Assembly (NCBI RefSeq): GCF_030348505.1
Contig: NZ_JAUCFJ010000002.1
Location: 2,050,001-2,114,000, forward strand
DNA length: 64,000 bases
Origin: Lysinibacillus sp. G4S2
Lineage (GTDB): Bacteria; Bacillota; Bacilli; Bacillales_A; Planococcaceae
Direction: 5' to 3'
Shown here one piece after another: positions 60,805 to 64,000 of this stretch (within the stretch, counting starts at the first letter, position 1; each line of letters begins with the position of its first letter). The translations under genes were made by a program, and so were the position numbers. The notes beneath the pieces are model-generated. The model saw only the letters and a program-made list of their open reading frames with translations. It was not told where the DNA came from and did not search any database.

Positions 60805-61284
60805 ATGAAACGAGAAACACTCTTTTTAAAGATTGCTGTTTTTCTTATAGGAATTCCGGTTCTTGCTTTGTGTATATTTTGGTTGCCTTGGTTCTCTAAT
60901 AAAGCAGCAGAGCATTATCCAAAGTTAGCTTATTTACAATATCCCACTTTAATTGGTGTATATGTAACAGCGATAGTGTTTTTCGTAGCCTTATATATGG
61001 CTTTAAGACTTTTAAGCTATATTGACAAGAATGAAGCTTTTTCGGATTTGTCTGTTAGAGCTTTAAAAAATATAAAATATTGTGCAATCATTATCAGTAG
61101 CATGTATGTGATAGGCATGCCTCTATTTTATCTCATGGCGGATATAGACGACGCACCGGGTATTATTGTAATCGGAATGGTCATTATTTTTGCTTCGTTT
61201 GTAATTGCAGTCTTTGCTGCAGTTCTTCAAAAGCTCTTGAAAAATGCCATAGATATAAAATCAGAAAATGATTTAACGGTCTGA
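60805..61284 (+). CDS. DUF2975 membrane protein
   Basis: A 159-residue protein with four helices (about 9-30, 48-70, 95-115, 122-148). ATG 60805 follows GAGGTG. The loop YIDKNEAFSDLSVRALKNIK between helices 2 and 3 is typical of DUF2975. It is paired with a small HTH protein 10 bp downstream, the same pair as Bacillus YoaS-YozG. The function of the pair is unknown. Confidence 0.88.
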   Translation: MKRETLFLKIAVFLIGIPVLALCIFWLPWFSNKAAEHYPKLAYLQYPTLIGVYVTAIVFFVALYMALRLLSYIDKNEAFSDLSVRALKNIKYCAIIISSMYVIGMPLFYLMADIDDAPGIIVIGMVIIFASFVIAVFAAVLQKLLKNAIDIKSENDLTV

Positions 61285-61294
61285 GGTGAATAAT

Positions 61295-61519
61295 ATGGCA
61301 ATGATAATTAATATTGATGTGATGCTAGCTAAAAGGAAAATGAGCGTAACAGAGCTTTCGGAGAAGGTTGGAATTACGATGGCTAATCTTTCTATTTTGA
61401 AGAATGGAAAAGCAAAAGCGATTCGTTTTTCAACTTTAGAGGCAATTTGCGAGGCATTAGAATGTCAGCCTGGAGATATTTTGGAATACAAAAGAAACGA
61501 AGATACTCAAGGATTATAA
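61295..61519 (+). CDS. Small Xre/Cro-type HTH regulator, YozG-like
   Basis: A 74-residue DNA-binding protein. ATG 61295 follows GAGGTG. The HTH is MSVTELSEKVGITMANLSIL plus KNGKAKAIRF (about residues 15-44), ending EALECQPGDILEYKRNED. It probably controls itself and the DUF2975 gene. Confidence 0.92.
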   Translation: MAMIINIDVMLAKRKMSVTELSEKVGITMANLSILKNGKAKAIRFSTLEAICEALECQPGDILEYKRNEDTQGL

Positions 61520-61542
61520 AATTGGATTGAAAAACCTAGTTA

Positions 61543-61597
61543 AGAATCTGCTTTATTTCAGCGAATCGTCGTTGGAATTTTGCAGATTCTTTTCTTT
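61543..61597 (+). terminator. Long-loop intrinsic terminator
   Basis: AGAATCTGC (61543-61551) pairs with GCAGATTCT (61582-61590), followed by a T-rich run. The loop is about 30 bases. Confidence 0.65.
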
Positions 61598-61616
61598 AAA
61601 AAATTTTTAAAAAAAA

Positions 61617-61645
61617 TGAATCGGAAATGAAGTGACGTCCGTCTG
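61617..61645 (+). promoter_or_regulatory. ECF-type promoter of sigma module B
   Basis: TGAATC (61617-61622), 17 bp, CGTCTG (61640-61645), matching the layout before module A. Confidence 0.7.
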
Positions 61646-61672
61646 TAGTTTAGAAAGAAGGTGAGGACAACA

Positions 61673-62188
61673 ATGAATATCGAAAAAATTATTGCTGAGC
61701 ACGGTGACTATTTACTAAAGGTTGCTTATTTATATGTGAAAAATGAAGCAACAGCTGAGGACATTGTGCAGGATGTGTTTATCGCCTTTTATCAAAAGCA
61801 GGAACAATTTCGGCAAGAATCATCATTACGTACATATTTAGTAAAAATGACGGTCAATCGAAGCCATGATTATTTGCGAAGCTGGAAAAGCAAACGGCTG
61901 GCACTATTTGAAAAAATAACAGGACGTACGACAGCAGTTACACCTGAAAAAGAATTTCTTGCAAAGTCCACAAAACAAGAGCTTGTGGAAGCTTTGTTTA
62001 CATTATCTATGGCATACAGAGAAGTCCTTATTCTCTATTATTTTGAGGATATGACAACAGTGGAAATTGCACAGCTCGTGTGTTGTCCGGAAGCAACAGT
62101 ACGCACTAGATTACAACGTGCTAGAAAACAGCTTGCAGTAGCTATCGGTGACTATGATTGGGAGGTGTTACGCCATGAATCAATTTAA
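61673..62188 (+). CDS. ECF RNA polymerase sigma factor (module B)
   Basis: A 171-residue sigma factor, paralog of the one at 56493. ATG 61673 follows AAGGTGAGG. Region 2 is EATAEDIVQDVFIAFYQKQE (about residues 27-46) and region 4 EDMTTVEIAQLVCCPEATVR (about 128-147). It overlaps its partner by 14 bases. The same order and promoter type as module A suggest duplication, although the partner proteins differ. Confidence 0.92.
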   Translation: MNIEKIIAEHGDYLLKVAYLYVKNEATAEDIVQDVFIAFYQKQEQFRQESSLRTYLVKMTVNRSHDYLRSWKSKRLALFEKITGRTTAVTPEKEFLAKSTKQELVEALFTLSMAYREVLILYYFEDMTTVEIAQLVCCPEATVRTRLQRARKQLAVAIGDYDWEVLRHESI

Positions 62189-62843
62189 AGAAGATGTGCT
62201 AAAAGAACTTCAAGATGTAAAACTCTCAGAAGAGCGAAAACAAATGATTGCACAAAAAGCTCGTAGTAAAAGTGAGCGAAGAAAAAGTAATCCGTGGCAA
62301 TACCGTGTAGTGCTTGCAACGTTTACGATTTTTGTGATTGGTTTTAGTTATTTATTATCGCAGAATAAAGACCAACATACAGGAAGTCATCAGGCTGCGA
62401 GCTTAAAACAAGAAGCGGATACATGGAGTATTTGGACATTTTTACAATACGATTTAGTAAAAGGTATATTGCTTTTTAGCTTTTTGGTAGGGATTTCCTT
62501 TATTATTAAACGTGTGTTAATCAAAAAGGGATATGGCCTACCGGTGTGTATTGAGTGTGGCGAAACATGGTCAGTGAAGCAATCTCGAAAAATGTACCGG
62601 AAAAATGGACAACTCGAATGTCCTTATTGTGGAAAAAAACAATATCGCACAAGAAAATCTATTAACATGGGTGGTATTTTAACATTTCCTATTCCTCTTA
62701 TGGTTTTTATGCATATAGTTTTTGATAATATTTCAATCGGGACAATTTTCTTTTTAGCTGGTGCTTTTATTTATTATCGACTACTAGCACCATATGTATT
62801 TGATTTACAAGAAGATGACCCTATGAACGATCCGCTTTGGTAA
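62175..62843 (+). CDS. Zinc-ribbon membrane protein, probable anti-sigma partner B
   Basis: A 222-residue protein. ATG 62175 lies inside the end of the sigma gene, after GGAGGTG. A cytoplasmic N-part (1-38), two helices (about 39-58 and 93-112), a zinc ribbon ([10 protein letters not shown]...[10 protein letters not shown], about 126-155, of TIGR04104 type) and two C-terminal helices. It should regulate the sigma factor of module B from the membrane; the zinc ribbon hints at metal or redox sensing. The last point is inference. Confidence 0.8.
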   Translation: MNQFKEDVLKELQDVKLSEERKQMIAQKARSKSERRKSNPWQYRVVLATFTIFVIGFSYLLSQNKDQHTGSHQAASLKQEADTWSIWTFLQYDLVKGILLFSFLVGISFIIKRVLIKKGYGLPVCIECGETWSVKQSRKMYRKNGQLECPYCGKKQYRTRKSINMGGILTFPIPLMVFMHIVFDNISIGTIFFLAGAFIYYRLLAPYVFDLQEDDPMNDPLW

Positions 62844-63049
62844 TTATTTTACTGCCGCACTCATTGTCATGTTCCTGGCAGTTACAGCTCTTCTTCATTT
62901 CGAATTATCCAAACGTTATCGCAGTGGACCGTACAGGAACGACGCGAATCGGCAAATACGTGCTGAAACACTCGTTCATGCTTCAAGTGTTAATCGCAAC
63001 CGGATTCGGACTTGCGCAGCTTATATTTATAAGACTCTTCTTTAAATGA
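62841..63049 (+). pseudogene. Frameshifted small membrane protein remnant
   Basis: One frame reads [19 protein letters not shown] then [12 protein letters not shown]; the natural continuation [18 protein letters not shown] and [19 protein letters not shown] lies in the next frame. A single frameshift near 62920-62935 would join them into a two-helix protein of about 68 residues without a clear start. The bases are richer in GC than upstream genes, and it begins right where the module B gene ends. Confidence 0.5.
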
Positions 63050-63061
63050 AAAAACGATATG

Positions 63062-63114
63062 AAAAGCCCCTCCTAATCACTCGGCTATCGAGCGATCAAG
63101 AGGGGTTTTGATTA
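63062..63114. terminator. Hairpin terminator
   Basis: AAAAGCCCCTC (63062-63072) pairs with GAGGGGTTTT (63100-63109), with an inner CTCG/CGAG stem. Confidence 0.8.
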
Positions 63115-63179
63115 TTGAGATTTTTTGGACAATTTGATAACCACATCTGCGAAACGTTTAGCAGTTATTCCTCTGCCAA

Positions 63180-64000
63180 TTAAACTTTCTGCTTGTCAAT
63201 CTCCTTGTTTTCGTCTTGTGACGGTTGTTCCGATTGTGCAGGTTGCTCCGGTTGCTCTGATTGTGTCGGTTGTTCCTCCGACTGCGCTTTCTTCAATCCG
63301 ATTCTTCTGCGAACAAATCCCCAAATCGCGCCGCCAGCTATCACAATCACGATACCAAACTTCTTCAATAGAGGGATGAGCACAGCAAACAAACCTGCTT
63401 TTTTAGCAACCGCCAGACCCGCGCCTCCGAGAATTAATCCAGTCAATCCGAATTCAGCTTCTTTATCGGTTTTGCTGTCAAAATCCTCATATCGTTGGCC
63501 CTGCTTTAGGTTAAACTGCGACAGGATCTTGTTGTTAAACACTATACGGTCCGCCTGCAAATTCGCCGGATCTGAGACGAGTATCGCCGAGATATAGCCT
63601 TCGCGCGTTAGAAGGCGCACATTGTAGTTAATAACACCGTTGTCCTGATAATCATGTGCCAATAATGACCACGATAAACTGTGTAAGTCGTTGTCGTAGA
63701 ACGGAGCGACATCCCATTCATCAACGAATAACTGATTTTCAGGACTGAGATCTTTATTCATTTCTTCCGTGCCTTTTTTGTAGCTTTCCAGCAAGGCGTC
63801 AGCATCGATTTCCGTTTTCTCGTCATCTTTTATATGCCCGGATTCAGAATATTCGAAATAAACTGCCCAAGTCTGTTTTTCATCCTTTGGGAAAACCACA
63901 CCGATTTCTGATCCGTTCGCTTCCATTCCGTTCTGCGTTAAGTACTTTTTTGTATTTTCTTCATCAAGAAAAATAAATTCGTTGCCTAACTGCAGTTCCG
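63180..64000 (-). CDS. DUF2167 membrane protein (partial)
   Basis: At least 273 residues; the frame continues through 64000, so the N-terminus lies outside the window. DUF2167 landmarks: LGNEFIFLDEENTKKYL (near the edge), WAVYFEYSESGHIKDDEKTE, DADALLESYKKGTEEMNKDL and VNYNVRLLTREGYISAIL-like strand. Two helices near the end (LTGLILGGAGLAVA, GIVIVIAGGAIWGFV) anchor it, followed by a low-complexity tail of Ser, Glu, Gln and Pro. Its GC-rich codons differ from the genes before 62843, suggesting transfer. Confidence 0.85.
   Translation of the reverse strand, partial: ELQLGNEFIFLDEENTKKYLTQNGMEANGSEIGVVFPKDEKQTWAVYFEYSESGHIKDDEKTEIDADALLESYKKGTEEMNKDLSPENQLFVDEWDVAPFYDNDLHSLSWSLLAHDYQDNGVINYNVRLLTREGYISAILVSDPANLQADRIVFNNKILSQFNLKQGQRYEDFDSKTDKEAEFGLTGLILGGAGLAVAKKAGLFAVLIPLLKKFGIVIVIAGGAIWGFVRRRIGLKKAQSEEQPTQSEQPEQPAQSEQPSQDENKEIDKQKV

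Noticed and set aside
1-64000. tRNA or rRNA genes
   Set aside because: No cloverleaf-like segment ending in CCA and no conserved rRNA sequence was noticed on reading; a covariance search would be needed to be sure.

Overview
The window looks like the chromosome of a low-GC, spore-forming Firmicute of the Lysinibacillus (Bacillus sphaericus) group. The main reasons are the bioX-bioW-bioF order behind a BirA-type operator, a Spo0M gene, a YnfA protein, a preQ1-controlled queuosine locus, TTG/GTG starts behind strong Shine-Dalgarno sequences, and Fur boxes of Bacillus type. No rRNA, tRNA, CRISPR array or intact insertion sequence was seen.

Layout. 1-6.1 kb: a partial methyltransferase, a small coat-like protein, and a divergent Fur-controlled pair (flavin reductase against a siderophore ABC uptake operon). 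6.1-9.4 kb: a lipoprotein and a NERD-domain protein between two long tandem-repeat arrays. 9.4-15.1 kb: a MarR/MFS pair with tandem operators, then a Fur-controlled EfeM-EfeB-EfeU iron importer. 15.1-17.6 kb: MITE-like repeats, two small membrane proteins and a pentapeptide-repeat protein. 17.8-22.9 kb: a TetR/MFS/FtsX-permease/ATPase cassette that looks acquired. 23-37 kb: a repeat array, a HExxH lipoprotein, a YtrA-type GntR/ABC operon, Spo0M, a LysR regulator, a broken BNR-like lipoprotein gene beside a CcdA-like protein, YnfA, an ECF sigma/anti-sigma pair, and a LysM-3D wall protein with a coding minisatellite. 38.4-44.2 kb: a preQ1-I riboswitch, a broken queF and queC-queD-queE, then bioXWF. 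45-50 kb: NhaC, a dead TSUP permease and a PiT phosphate system. 50.4-64 kb: a two-component system with its lipoprotein, an MBL-fold hydrolase, a MerR/DUF4260 pair, two paralogous ECF sigma modules with matching promoters, a TPR-GGDEF protein, a DUF2975/HTH pair, and a partial DUF2167 gene of different composition.

The most unusual signal is a family of intergenic tandem arrays at seven places (6.5, 8.6, 15.2, 23.1, 45.2, 49.4 and 55.4 kb). Each array has its own consensus, but all share a GATA-type core (GGATAGAA, CGATAAA or CTGATAAA), a period of 21 bp, and the same strand. The three longest interrupt the 21-bp period with a 19-bp unit and are organised in higher-order repeats of 103 or 82 bp. 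Two further arrays sit inside a MITE-like element with inverted terminal repeats. Iron supply (two Fur-controlled loci) and cell-envelope sensing (ECF modules, two-component system, YtrA-type ABC operon) are the main functional themes of the ordinary genes.
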